Below are positions 47,970 through 59,548 of a stretch of DNA of 64,000 bases, piece by piece. The position numbers were made by a program, and so were the translations under genes. How positions within the stretch are numbered: the stretch's first letter is position 1; each line of letters starts with the position of its first letter. The stretch comes from Mrakia gelida (taxonomy: Eukaryota; Basidiomycota; Tremellomycetes; Cystofilobasidiales; Mrakiaceae), in assembly GCA_024345305.1 (NCBI GenBank), contig BRON01000008.1:930001-994000 (forward strand). Reading direction: 5' to 3'. Below the pieces are notes generated by a model. That model did no database searches. It worked only from the letters and a program-made list of their open reading frames with translations, and had not been told where the DNA came from.

Positions 47970-48670
47970 TGAGAGGGGAGGTTCAGAAGTGACTCGGGCT
48001 GAGCTTGAGACGATGGGGAGAGAGAGGGCGGAGGCAGAAGGAGGACGCACGCGTCGTCGTGCTACTTTCGTTTTCTGTAGTTTGGCCTTGTGTCGCGATG
48101 TGATACGACTTTTCGCTTATCAACACATTCCGTGGCAATATACGAGATTGATCATTCGGGGGAGGAGAGAGAAGCCGAAAGGGAAGGAGAAGAACGACGG
48201 GACGGGACGAAACTGGGACCGTGTGCGACGCGTGACGGCGAGCGACTCAGAAATGGAGGTTTCTTCCTCACCTCTCGTCGCTAGACTGTCGACTTTAAGA
48301 CTCAGATTTCGACGAGTCTCTAAGATAGATCGCTCGATCCAGGCCTTGCGGAGCGGGGGGAGGAGGAAAAGATGAAGACGCGTCTCGTTTTCAGCCGAAA
48401 AGGGATCAGAGGGAAAGCCAACCTGCTTTTCGTTCAACTCGTCACGTTCTTGGGGCTGTATAAACCGCCCAAAATTTCTAAGATGGAACAAGACCTGCAT
48501 CACAGCGACACGTAAGAGCGGAGGCGTGAGGGAAAGAGAAAAAGCAGTCGCGTCGCCCCTGTCCTGCCTTGCCTCGAGGCCTTTTCGTCATGTGACACTC
48601 CCTTCTCTGCCCCCTCTCCCACCTTCGCTCTTCCCCTCGAACCACATCAAGCTCCACCTCTCACGACAGC
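47970..48670. other. intergenic, R4 3' UTR and R5 promoter
   Basis: 701 bp between two plus-strand family members. Open frames are short and unconserved. No repeat shared with the promoters of other family members was recognised by eye. Confidence 0.5.
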
Positions 48671-50637
48671 ATGCCTTCCGGTCCCCATCCTTTCCAACCC
48701 CTTCCCTCTTCCGTTTCCAAGTCTTCTCGAAACCCGGACGACCTCGCGTGGCTTCCAGACGAAGTCTTCTTCTTCGATGTCGTATCTCAGAAGGCGCAAA
48801 GTCACAAGAAGACCCTTCAGGTGAGGCAGAACGCTATCTTCCGTCTCCGCTCCTCGCGCTCTCCCTTCTTCGTCGAGCTGATATTTCGCTCGCTTTCTAT
48901 CGATCATCCCCCAGGACCGACTTCTCGAAGCCGGACTCCCCGACTGCACCACTCAAGTCTTCAGCGAGGCCACTGTCATTTTCATCGATATGACTCTCGC
49001 CTCGCACGAGTTCCAGGACCCATCTCCCTCTCAAAAAGTCCTGTCGCTCGACTGGTACCTCGAGTCGTATCACCAACAGCTAGCCCTTCCGAAGGAGGAA
49101 TTTAGGGTCAAGTCAGAGTCATCTTCCGACGAGGAGGAAGAAGACGAGGAGGATGGGAAGTCGGAGGAGGATGGGAAGTCGGAGGAGGAGGAGGGAAACA
49201 GACCTCGGTGGGAGGCTGGCGACAACGACGAGTGCGTACCTCCTTTGGTTGATCTCCCCACCTCTCTTCTCTCTACTCATCTGACTGTTGCATTCATGTG
49301 GTTCTCCACAGCTACGATCCTAAGGCTGATTCAGATCGGCAAGTTCCTCGGTTCTCAGGTCATCTCTTCTCTTCGCTGACCCCCTCTCGCTTTCCTCTTG
49401 CTCCTCTCCAGATACTCGCAGGTGGAGATCGACAATCTCAAGCGATACGTGAAGCAAGCCAAGACCAACGCCGAGGGATTTGAAAGGTTTCTCAACAAGG
49501 TTCGTTCGTTGAGAGCTTCCTCAGTCAAGGAAATGATCGCGTCGCGTCGGACTCGCTGACCTCGTTCACTTGTATCCTTTCGTGCTTTTTTTACCCTTCA
49601 GTACCCTCAGAGGACCCTCCAAGGAGTCAGTAGCTTCTACTACCGTCGATGCGATCGAGCTGTGCCTCAGTCGTCGAAGGGAAAGGACAAGGGAACCAAG
49701 TGGTTGAGATGGAGCGACAAGGAAGACGAGAAGCTCGTCGAGCTTCTGGTTCGTGCTGCATCGGGTACGAGCATGAGGAGTGTCTACAAGAAGTTGTCCG
49801 ACGAGGTGAGGTTACTTCTTTCGCTCGTTCAACAGCAGCTTCTCGAGCCTTGCCTTCACGCGTCGACGACTTCTCCAACTGACATCGCTCCCCCCCCTCC
49901 TCTTCCTCCTGCCCCTCCTTCTCTTGACCTGAACCCCCTTCCCTCCTTGTCATTTTCAGAGCACGACGCCCTTCCGAACCCCTCGATCTGTCAAACGTCA
50001 CCACGAGCGCAAGAGGGCTCGCTTCGACCTCGCCGTCGCCGCTCTCAAAGCCAAGGAAGCCTCGTCGTCGACCACCTCCCAGTCGAAGCGACCCTCCTTG
50101 TCGAGAACCGATCCTCAAGTCCCCAAGCGAGCGAAGACGACGAACGAAAAGTCTTCCGGATCCTCTCACCATCATGGACATCACCATCCGTCTCCCGCTC
50201 CTCCCTCCGATCGCCCCTCCGGCTCGCCACTCCAACACCACCACCCTCCCCACTTCCCTCCCACTTCTCCTTCCTCCTCTCACCAAGTTCACCATCAACC
50301 TCCTCCTCCTCCAACCTCTCAGTACCACCCCGTTCCCTCCGACGAGCCTGCGAACCAGGTCCAGAAGGTCCTCTCGTGCTACTTCTGCTCAACAACGAAC
50401 GCGACCAACTACCAGAAGGCGATCTACGCCGAGGCAAACCCTGCCAGCCCCAGCAGTATCGCCAAGGGGAAAAGGATGGCTTGCTTCGAGTGCTACCAGT
50501 GGTTTAAGGAGAGGATCGACTCAAAGGGGGCGGAGGAGGAGGCAGCGATGGGAAAGCTGGATAGGTTGGTTTGGGAGACGCGGAACCTGATGGCGTGGGG
50601 AGAGAAGAAGAAGGTCGAGAGGAGCGGTGGGGAGTAG
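48671..50637 (+). CDS. R5: RAP1-like BRCT / double Myb / C-terminal CxxC protein
   Basis: Start MPSGPHPFQPLPSSVS at 48671. BRCT segment: DLAWLPDEVFFFDVVSQKA, DRLLEAGLPDC, ATVIFIDMTLAS and KVLSLDWYLESYHQQLAL, the last nearly identical in pattern to R4. An acidic region with a short tandem duplication follows. Myb repeats: VPRYSQVEIDNLKRYVKQ + YPQRTLQGVSSFYYRRC, and WLRWSDKEDEKLVELLVRA + the exon starting STTPFRTPRSVKRHHERKRA. The first Myb exon requires a GTTCTC donor to stay in frame. A His/Pro/Ser linker leads to SCYFCSTTNATNY, MACFECYQW and the helix LDRLVWETRNLMAWGEKKK, stop at 50637. Tandem with R4, convergent with R6. Looks intact. Confidence 0.87.
49149..49184 (+). repeat. 18-bp tandem duplication inside R5
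   Basis: The 18-base unit encoding EDGKSE occurs twice in a row in frame, within the acidic region between the BRCT segment and the first Myb repeat. It is exact, so recent. Confidence 0.85.
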
Positions 50638-51080
50638 GGACGAAGGATGAGCCTTTCTGGGAGTTGGTGCAGTGGGTTCGAGTGATCGTTGTTTTTGTGT
50701 TTCGTTGGGGATGACGGGAAGGGGAAATGAGTCGCGTCGTCGTCGTCGTAGTTTTGCTTTCCCGTTTTTTCGATAGTTTCTCGTCTAATCTTCTCGTAGT
50801 ACTCTTCAAGCATGCCTTTGAATTTTCAGAATCCAGCAGGGGGTAGAACGCGAGGAAGGAGACAGCGAGGAAGACAACTGGGGTTCTCGATTCGACGCGT
50901 CGAACCCTCGCCTCCCTCTTTTGGCCCGAGGCGATGTCTCAAGGAGCGAAAGGGTAAACCCCAGTAAAAGTCACAAGGAGAGATGCTGATGATTTGACTG
51001 ATGAATCATAGGGTCGTCAAAACGAAGCGAAAGAGGAAAACGTAAGGAATCGAAAGAGATGGTCGACGAGCTCGCAACAA
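50638..51080. other. intergenic, convergent 3' ends of R5 and R6
   Basis: 443 bp; only 3' UTR sequence is expected. No feature recognised. Confidence 0.5.
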
Positions 51081-52547
51081 CTACCTCCCCGCGTTCAAGA
51101 TCACCTCAGCCCTCTTCTCTTCTCCTTCCCGAACCAGAATTCTAATCACCTCCTCAGAATCTATCTCCTCCCCTCTTTCCTCGGCAGACAGCGTCTTCTC
51201 CTCGTAAGACTCAACACAAGCCTCGCACCCGTTCATCTCAACCTGGCCCCCGTCCGACGTCGACTCCCCCACGCACTCCAATGCGATATTCCTCCACGTC
51301 CCACAGAAGTAGCAGAACCTCTTGGCCTCGGGACAGCCTGGAAGTGGCTCTCCGACTCGGTAGCCTTTTCCTGAGGAAGAGGCGGAGATGGGCGACGAGG
51401 GATGCCTCGCGAAGGCGGCGGGCGTGGTGTGGTTGTGATGAGGAGGTGGTCGAGTTGCGAGGTCTTCTGTGGAGGAGGAAGATAGAGAGACAAGTCGTCA
51501 GATCTGATTACCTCTCGTCGTCCGCAAGGAGCTCAAAGAAAGAACAAGAGAACCTCACCATGGCCGTTCGACCTTCGAGAGTCGTAGACGGTCGAGGCGC
51601 TTCGTCGATCTTCGTTGACCTGTCCGTTGGGTTCTCTGAGATTTGAAGCCAAAGACGAGCCACGAGAAGAATGAGTCAGCGTCGACGTCCGAGGTCGAGA
51701 GGAACGAAGAGAAGGCGGAGCAGGAAAGGTGAGGACGTACCCGTCGACTTGGCTCGAGACACGTCCGTTTCCGATGGCGTCGAGTCTCTGTCTCTTGTTA
51801 GCGTCCGCCACGGATCTGAGCACGTATATCGAGGAAAGGAAGAGTGAGCTAAGCTCGTTGTCGCCCGTTTGAAGTCAAGGGAAGCGAGGGATGTCGAGCA
51901 CTCACCCAGAACCATCGTCTCCGGCAGCACTTCGTTTCTGTCGATGAGGATCTTCCGATTGAGTTCGAGATCTGCACGCGAAAGAGGGGATCAGGAGGAA
52001 AGAGACCGTCAGCCAAGGCTGAGTGGGAAAAGAGACGACGAGCGAAGCTGAAACAGGGTGAGGGAGGAGCTGACCTTCCGGCGTCGAGTTGTTCTCGTCA
52101 TCTCGATCTCCTCCTCCTCCTCCTCCGACGGGATTCTGGAGCTCAAAGTCCTCCTCCGGGAGCGTCCTGTCTGATCGATACACTCAGACAACCACTCGGT
52201 CCTCACGACCTTCAACCCTCGATTTTTGCTCTTCCAGAACGCTTGGAAGTGGAGATTGTCCTCGAGTTCGGCAGCGGTAAAGGCCTTGAGGACGACATGA
52301 GTGGCGTCGGTAGGGCGGTTGACGATCGTAAGATGAGGGTGGTGAGCCTGACGGGGACGAAGGTCGAAGAGAGCGAGGGTGAGCCGGAGAAAGGAAGAGG
52401 GACGAAGGGAGGAAGGAGAGTCGAACGAACCGTGAGGTTCTGAGCCCAATACTAAGTCGATCTCGAGAACTCGTCGAGGAAGATTCTGATGTTCTCGTCG
52501 GGACCAGGCCAGGAGTCGTCGTCTTGATGTCCGTTCGGGAGACACAT
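51081..52547 (-). pseudogene. R6: BRCT plus C-terminal CxxC family member interrupted by a stop
   Basis: The ATG at 52545-52547 opens MCLPNGHQDDDSWPGPDENI and RIFLDEFSRST, which aligns with the first BRCT strand of the siblings (W-P...I.L.FD..S). It then meets TAG at 52452-52454, after which the same frame continues to a GTTCGT donor in phase with the next exon. That exon completes a good BRCT segment (RPTDATHVVLKAF, LKVVRTEWLSECIDQTGR, LPEEDFELQNP). Only a weak Myb-like piece remains (DLELNRKILIDRNEVLPE). The C-terminal module survives: RFCYFCGTWRN, GCEACVESY and a short helix ending ILNAGR (stop 51081-51083). A start after the TAG would lose the first strand. Nonsense decay is the simplest reading; a sequencing error is the alternative. 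Confidence 0.65.
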
Positions 52548-53036
52548 TGGCTGAAGCGAGAGAAAGAGGTAGGAGAAGGTGGCCGTCGGAGTGGAGCGAG
52601 AGAAGGTCGAATCACCTCCCTCCTTTCGTTTTTCGCGGTTAGTAGCCTCGGTCGCGAAGACAGCCGCAAAACAATTTCCTACAGGTTTCCTCTTTTGGGC
52701 TCACTCCCTACCTCCCAAGACAAGGAAGACGAGAAAGCTGAGCGAGAGAGAGCAGCCCTCCTGCCCTCCTCAACCCATTCTCGAGCTCAAACTCGACGCG
52801 TCGAACCTCAAACTCGAACTCCTCGTCCCTCTCCCTCCCTCTCTCCTCCCCCCCCGTCTCCCAAGCTCAAAGGGAAATGCTAAAGGGTGTATATCGTTAC
52901 AGATCACAACACGAACAAGGAAAACACAATCAAAGGGGTGAGGTGGGAGGCAAGCAAGCAAAAAGAGCGAGCAATAGGATGCAAAGACGAGAGGACGAGA
53001 GACGAAGTTCGAGTCGACGAGCGAGGTCGAGGTCCT
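52548..53036. other. intergenic, R6 promoter and TOP1 3' UTR
   Basis: 489 bp between two minus-strand genes; open frames here are unconserved. No feature recognised. Confidence 0.5.
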
Positions 53037-56000
53037 TTAGAAGATCCATTCTCCGTTGGTGTCGACGGCCCACTGTTCGAAGACGAGACGAAGGCGAGAC
53101 GAGAAGCGAGGGTCAGCTCGAGGAAGGCAGGGGAGGGGAGGGACGCGACGAGGGCGAACGAGAGGGAGGCGGGGAAAGGGATGGAGGGAGAAGAGAGAGG
53201 GGACGAACCTGGAACTTCTCGATGAGGACCTTGCTGAGCAGTTTTTCGACTGGGACGTCGTTCTTCTTGGCTGTTGGGATCAGAAGGAAGAACGAAGAGC
53301 GAGAGTCAGCACAAGGAAGACCAAGCGAGGGCAACAGAAACGAGAGGAAGACGAGAACGAACCCCAAGCGACGGTAACTCGAGGATCGATGTAGTTGATC
53401 TTCGAACTGTAGCGAAGAAGCACGAACGAACGAGCGAGGTCAGTCAGAGACGACTCGAACGGAGGACGCGTCGAGCGAAAACGAGAGCCACTCACGTTCC
53501 CAACGAAACCTCCGCTCCCTCCTGCCTATCCACAGCGTTCATCTTGGCTTGACTGTTTCATCGACCCAACCCAATCCAACCGACGAAAGGTCAGCAATCG
53601 CTCGAGCGAAACAAACGAACGAACGAAGCGAAAGGACGAAACGACTCACGCAATCTTCTCATCCAACTTCTTCATCGCCGCCTCGATCAGCGCCACGGTC
53701 CCCAAGTTCTTCTTCGGGGTAGCCACCTTCTTCTTGGTCTCCTCCATGATCTCCTTGAACTCGTCCTTGATCATCTTGATGTTGTCGGCGAGAACGTCAG
53801 GTCCGTCGACGGCGTGTCCATCGGCGAGCTTCTTCTCGTTTCCCTGAGAGAGGCGAAACGAGACGAGGTCAGCGAACGAGGTGGTGTGGAAGGATGGGTG
53901 AAACGAGAGTCGGTGCTGACCTTCTCAAACTTCTTCTTTGCCTTCTCAATCTCCTTGAGCTTGTTCTCCTCCTCGTGAGAATCGATCCACTCCTCCGTCA
54001 GGTCGTCCTCGAGCGTCTTCCACTTGTCCTTCTTCTTGAGCGTCGGATCAACAGAGCAGGCTTGATGACGAAGCTTCATCCTCTGGTACTTGAGGGCGAG
54101 GATCTGGTTGCGTGCGACGAAGACAAATCGGAGGAAAAGGACTCGAAGTCAGCGAGAGTTTGCCTTCGTCTTCGTTCGCATCGAACGCGTCTCGGTTCGA
54201 AAAAGGTCGAGAGAGCAAGGGAAGAGCGACTGACCTTATCCGAGAGCTTCTCCATCGACCCAGCATGACCCTTCCCAACTGCTCTCTGATGGTTACAGAG
54301 CACAGCGACGGCTCGGTTGGCTCGGTTGTAGGCGAGGAGCTTCTCGGTGACGGTTCCGTTGGCGGGTGTGAGACGAGCGAGTTCCTGTTCCATCGTGTGC
54401 GAGGCGTTGTAGGTACGGAAGACCTTGGCTGAGAGTCCGGGCATGTACGACGAGAGGTGCTTGTTGATGATTCCGGTCTGGCGAGGAAGCGAGACAAGGC
54501 GAGGGAGGGGAAGAGGAGGGTCAGCGAACGAGCTCGAGAGAGACGAGACGCGACGAGAACGAAAACGCGACGAGACGAGCCACTCACATCCAATCGATCG
54601 AACAACAGATCCCCATCGACCTTAGGATCCCTCTTGAACAGCTTGACGTTCTTGAACACCTGCTCGTCGACGACGATCTCGTTGACGTATCGAATCGAGT
54701 CCTTTCCGAGGAAGTCGAACCTGAGCGTGTTGGGAGGATCCTGGATGAGTCCGACATGCTCGATCCTGAGCGAACAGCATCCGACGGTATCGGCCTCGTC
54801 CTCTCCCTTCTCGTTTCCAGCTCGGAGAGCGAGCTTGTCAATGAAGTACATGGCCGTCGCTCGTTGTCGGTCGGCGGTGACCTTGTCCTTCAAGCCGGCG
54901 GTGTAGTCTTGTCGGATTCGATCGATGAGACCCTGAGAGGAGGTGAAGAGGTGAAGAGGAGTCAGATGAGGTGGTCGCTCGAGCGAGGAGAGAGAGAGGG
55001 AAAGGAAGTCGCGTCGAGAAGGAGGGACGAACCTTGAGAGCTCGAGCCTTCTCGAACTTAGCCATATCACTCTGACCCTTGAGCGACGAGTTGGGAGCGA
55101 GGAAGACGTATTTGATGTTGTCGTTGACGTTCTCCTTCCAGGTAGCGAGCCAGGTGACAGTGTTCTCGTGGACGACCTGAGACGAACGAGGCAGCAGAAC
55201 GAGTCAGCGTCGAGGTCGAGGTCTACTCTTCCGAGAGCGAGAGCGACGACGAGAGGAGACTCACATCCTTCCACTTCCCAGGAATGTTGGGCACAGGAAC
55301 CGGCGAGTCCTTTCCGATGTTGATGGTGATGTCCTCGGGAGCGAGTCGAAGCTGCGAGGCAAGGGAAGAAGACGCGAGGCTCGTCAGCTCGACGAAGGGA
55401 CGCGACTCGACGAGACGCGAGTGCATCTCCGAACGGAAAGAGAGAGGACTGATAAGACTCACCTTGAGTGTCCCCTTCTTAGGATGTTCTCCTCGACCTC
55501 TGAACAAACCAGGAGGTTCGACCCTGAAGTTCCCGACCTTCTCCTTTCGTCCGTCGAGAAGACACGTCGTGTAGCTCTTCTCCGACTCGTCCCTCAGTCG
55601 CTTGACCCTGCGAAACGAAGCGCGAAAGGTCAGCGACGAAGCCAAAAGACGAGCATCCAAACGAGCGAGCAAAGGGAGGAAGGGAGGGAGGAGGGCAACG
55701 CGAAAACACTCACTCCTTCTTCTCCGCCGAACTCGTGCTCTTCTTCTTCTCCTTCTCGTCCTCGAAGTAGGTCCACATCGGCTTGAAGTCGCACTTCTCC
55801 AGCTTCTCGATCGAGATGTTCTCCACCTGCAACGGGCAAAACGAACGAAGCGAGTCAGAACGATCTCTCTCGAATCCACGAAGGGAGGGAGGGTCGACTC
55901 ACGGGAGGATGATCCAGAAGCGTCTTCTGGAAGTCTCTGAAAAAGTTGGCTTGGAAGGTAGCGTCCTTAGCGTGGTCGGTCTCGATCATGGCAGCGAAGA

Positions 56001-57951
56001 ATCCAGCGACCTCCTCGGATCCAGGAGGGAGAGTGACGGGGACGCCTGTCGACGAACGAGAACGAAAAGGACGCGAGGCGGTAGGTCAGTCTCGCGTCCT
56101 CTCTCCCCTCCCAACCGCTCGCCAGCTCGCGACCCACTCACCATCGTACTTCATCCTCACATGCTTCGGCAGAGGCTCGTAAGGAGGAGGGAACAGGACT
56201 CCAGCGTGAACGAGTGTGGACCACTTGACGCTGGTGTCTTGGTTCTCCATCTCCCACCATTTGTACTGTTCGAACCACGAAACGCGAACGATGGTCAGCT
56301 TCACCACGAACGAGCGATCGAACCAGAGAAGAGAGGGACGAACGACTTCCTCCTCAGGCTCAGCGTCGGGACTGGGAAGACCAAACAACAAAAACGAAGC
56401 GAGCGAGGTCAGTTCCCCATCCCATCTCCTTCCCTCCCTCTCCCTCCTTCCTACCCACCCAACCCACCACCTCCCACCCAAAACAACTCAAATCTCGCAA
56501 AAAGACTCACTCCTCCTCCTTCTTCACCTTCTTCTTAGCAGCCGCCTTCTCCTCCTTCTCCCTCAGCTTCTCCTCCTTCTTCCTCTCCCTCTCGAGCTTA
56601 GCCTCCTCCTTCTTCTTAGCAGCGTCTACCTTCTCTCCCTTGACCTTCTCCTTCGCCTTCGCCTTCTCCTTGGGTTTCGTAGCAGCCTTCTTGGACTTCT
56701 TAGCGATGGGTTTGTCGTCTTCCGAGTCGTCGTCTGCTTCGGAGGAGGAGGAGTCGGAAGGGGAGTCGGAGGAGGAAGGGGAGGGAGAGGGTTCGGGTTT
56801 GCTGCACAGCACACGATCAAAAAGAAGACGCGAACGAGGGAGGGAGAGAGAGAGGTCAGCGAGGGAAGGAAGGAGACGAGACGAGGGAAGGAGAGAAGAC
56901 AAGAAACGAGGCGAGGTGATGGACAAGGAAGGAAGGGAAACGATGAGCTCGCTCGACCCGAACTCACACAGCAGCAACACTCTTCTTCTTCCCCTTCACC
57001 TCTTTCCCCTTCTCCTTCACAGCAGGCGACGCCGACGCCGACGCCGAGTCCTTCTTAGGCTTCTTCTTGATGGAAGGTAACTTGGGAAGCACCTTCTCGT
57101 CGTCGCTCTCCTCCTCCTTCTTGGCCTCCTTGACCTTCTTCGACGAGGGCTTCTTCTCGAGAGGCTTGTCGTCCTCCGCCGAAGCAGACGATTCCTTCTT
57201 CCTCTTGTTGTTGCTGGTTGAGGTTGAGGCAGCTGGTGGAGGAGAGGGAGCTTTTGCGGCGACGACGACTTTGGCCAAAGGGACATCCTCGTCCGAGAGA
57301 TCTGACCCCCCATCGTCCTTGGGTTCAGCAGGGAGGGAAGGATCCACTTTGATGGCGACGGAGAGGACCTGAACACGATTCAAGAACGAAAACAGACGCG
57401 AAAGAGAACAAGGAGTCAGCTTACACGAAACGATTGGGGCGGGAAAGAAAGGAAGCGAGGGAAGGACGGCGTGAGCTCACTTGATGAGCACCCTCCGCTA
57501 CAGCTGGCTTCTCCTCCTTCTCGTCGTTGTCTGACTCATCCGACTCGATAGCTGTCTTCCTCTTCTTGATGGGTGGAGGAGCGTGTTTCTTGCTCTTCTT
57601 GGTCTGGGAGGAGCGAACGAACGCGTGAGGGGGAAGGGAGGGAAGGTCAGTTTCGCTTCCTTCGCGCGATGGGTTGGGTGAGTGGGCTCCTTCCTTCCCT
57701 CTCTCTGTGCTTCCTTCCTTCGCGACGCGTCTCTCTCACGCGAGCCAGACATAGGAGTTTGGACTTACAGGCTTCTTCTCCTCACTCTCACTCTCCCCTG
57801 CTCGCTTGCTTGAGGAGGAGCCGCCGTTGACGATGGTGGAGTCCTCCTTCGTCGAAATCGTCGCTTTCGAAAGAGCTTCCACGCTGGGGGAGTGGATGGG
57901 TTTGTCGACGTCCATGGGTTCGAGACCACTGGCTTGAGAGGGAGTGGACAT
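53037..57951 (-). CDS. TOP1: DNA topoisomerase I (type IB)
   Basis: Relaxes supercoils by forming a transient 3'-phosphotyrosine link. The N-terminus (start [18 protein letters not shown] at 57949-57951) is long, charged and Lys/Glu/Ser-rich, as usual. The core starts [20 protein letters not shown] and contains [93 protein letters not shown] and the catalytic [20 protein letters not shown] segment. The linker is followed by the C-terminal catalytic tyrosine in [17 protein letters not shown], and the protein ends [10 protein letters not shown] (stop 53037-53039). All catalytic elements (Arg, Lys, Arg, His, Tyr region) are in order. It separates R6 from R7 and is a housekeeping gene within the family cluster. 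Confidence 0.97.
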
Positions 57952-58113
57952 CGCTCGCTCGAGACCAGAGAGGATGGGGGGTGAATGGATGGGAGGGGTG
58001 ATGGATGCGGGCGAGGGAAGGAAGGAAGGAGGCTGGCGCGAGCTCTTCCTCTCGCGACTTTTTAGATTTTTATTCGACGCTCGACACGATGTATGGAAAT
58101 AAAAAACATTAAG

Positions 58114-59106
58114 CTACTCGACCATAGGTACGTCCTCTGCCACTGCCACCGCTTCCACAACAGGCTCAGCAACAACCTCAGGCTCAGGCTCAACAGCAGA
58201 AGCAGGAGCAACAACGACCTCCTCCAACCCCAACTCGACCGTCCCCGTCCCATCTTCCGGCGGTCCTTGCAATCCAGCTTCAGCGATCCTTCTTCCTTCC
58301 CCAGCGGGGTCAGCTCCGTCCTCGGAGGTGAGAGCCATCTCCCCACTAGGCAGGACTGAAGCTTCTCCTGCTGGAGCAGAGGGAGCGGGAGCAGGGGAGT
58401 CGACGACGATGTCCATTGAGGAGGAAGTGGACGCTTCGACGACGGCTGGTGGTGCTGGAGGAGGGGGAGCGAGGGAGGATGTAGATGCGACTGGGGTAGG
58501 TGGTTCCTCGACGATGACGATGGGAGCGGGAGTAGAGGTGGATGTGACGACTTCAGGGACAGGCGACGGTTCAGGCTTGATGGCTTGAGGAGTGGCAGGA
58601 GGAGGAGGAGGAGCTGAAGGAAGAACGAGCGTGGGAGCATGGTTGTCCTCGAACCCTTCGATCTCTTCGTCGTCCGAGTCTTCGTCGGAGAATTCCTGAA
58701 CAAACCCAACGCAACGAGCTCGTCAGCTTGAGAGAGAGAGGGTGGATGGGCAAGAGGGACGAACCTGCTTCTCCTGAGAGAGAACCCATTTCAGGACCTG
58801 AACGAACGAACGAAGGTCAATCTCGAGCTGTCTCTCTGCCACAAGAACGACTGGAGACTCACCTTATACTTCGACCCCACAGGCACCCCAGCAGGAGTGA
58901 CCCATTGTTTCGTCCATGTTTCAGAGGGAGCGACGAGAGCTCGGGTGTCTAGACGAAGGGAAGGGGAAGGAGAATGAGCTCAACGTTCGTTTCGTTCCTT
59001 CCCTTCCCTTCTCCTACTCCTTCGTGCTTTGTGTGGGAGACGACTCACAGATGGAATGAGCATCGTGCGTGACGAATCGACCTCCTACGCGACGAAGATG
59101 GGCCAT
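58114..59106 (-). CDS. BCL7-like protein (possible chromatin-remodeller subunit)
   Basis: Start MAHLRRVGGRFVTHDAHSI at 59104-59106, spliced to YTRALVAPSETWTKQWVTPA, GVPVGSKYKVLKWVLSQEKQ. The W..QWVT...V.....Y.VLKWV pattern resembles the N-terminal BCL7 conserved region (W-E-K-K-W-V-T-V-G....I-x-K-W-V), a subunit type of SWI/SNF complexes in animals. The remainder is acidic then Pro/Ala/Val-rich (VASTSSLAPPPPAPPA) with no other domain, ending VAVAEDVPMVE (stop 58114-58116). A short basic-aromatic core with a low-complexity tail is also how BCL7 proteins are built. The family call rests on one motif and is tentative. Confidence 0.6.
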
Positions 59107-59548
59107 GATTGGGAGGGAGGGAGGAAGGGAGTGGATGGGTGGGTTGAAGGGTGAGGGAGCGGGGTGGGTGTTGGGAGGCGATTGAGAAGGGTGCGAGACG
59201 CGAAGAGGTTGGGAGAGATGAGGAAATGTGTATTTGAGGGCGGTGTGAGAGAAGATTTTCGTGGAGAGAGAGGAGTCTGGATTGATCTGGTTTGTGCAGA
59301 GATGGATTCGAGCGAAGTGAAATCTACAGCGGTGGAGCTTGAGGGAGAGAGGTCGAGTCGAGTCGAAGAGATCGACGAGCGTTTAGCTCCAGCCGAGAAG
59401 AAGAGCGTCCATACGTGGTAGAGAAGTCGTGTAGATCGTAAAGCTGAAGGAAGGAAGAGAAAGCTAGCATGTGTCGAAGCGTCAAACGTAGTCGTGAAAA
59501 AAGGAAGGCTATGCGAATGAAGCAAAACGAACGGCGGCGCGTCCCACC
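59107..59548. other. intergenic, promoter of BCL7-like gene and R7 3' UTR
   Basis: 442 bp between two minus-strand genes. No feature recognised. Confidence 0.5.
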
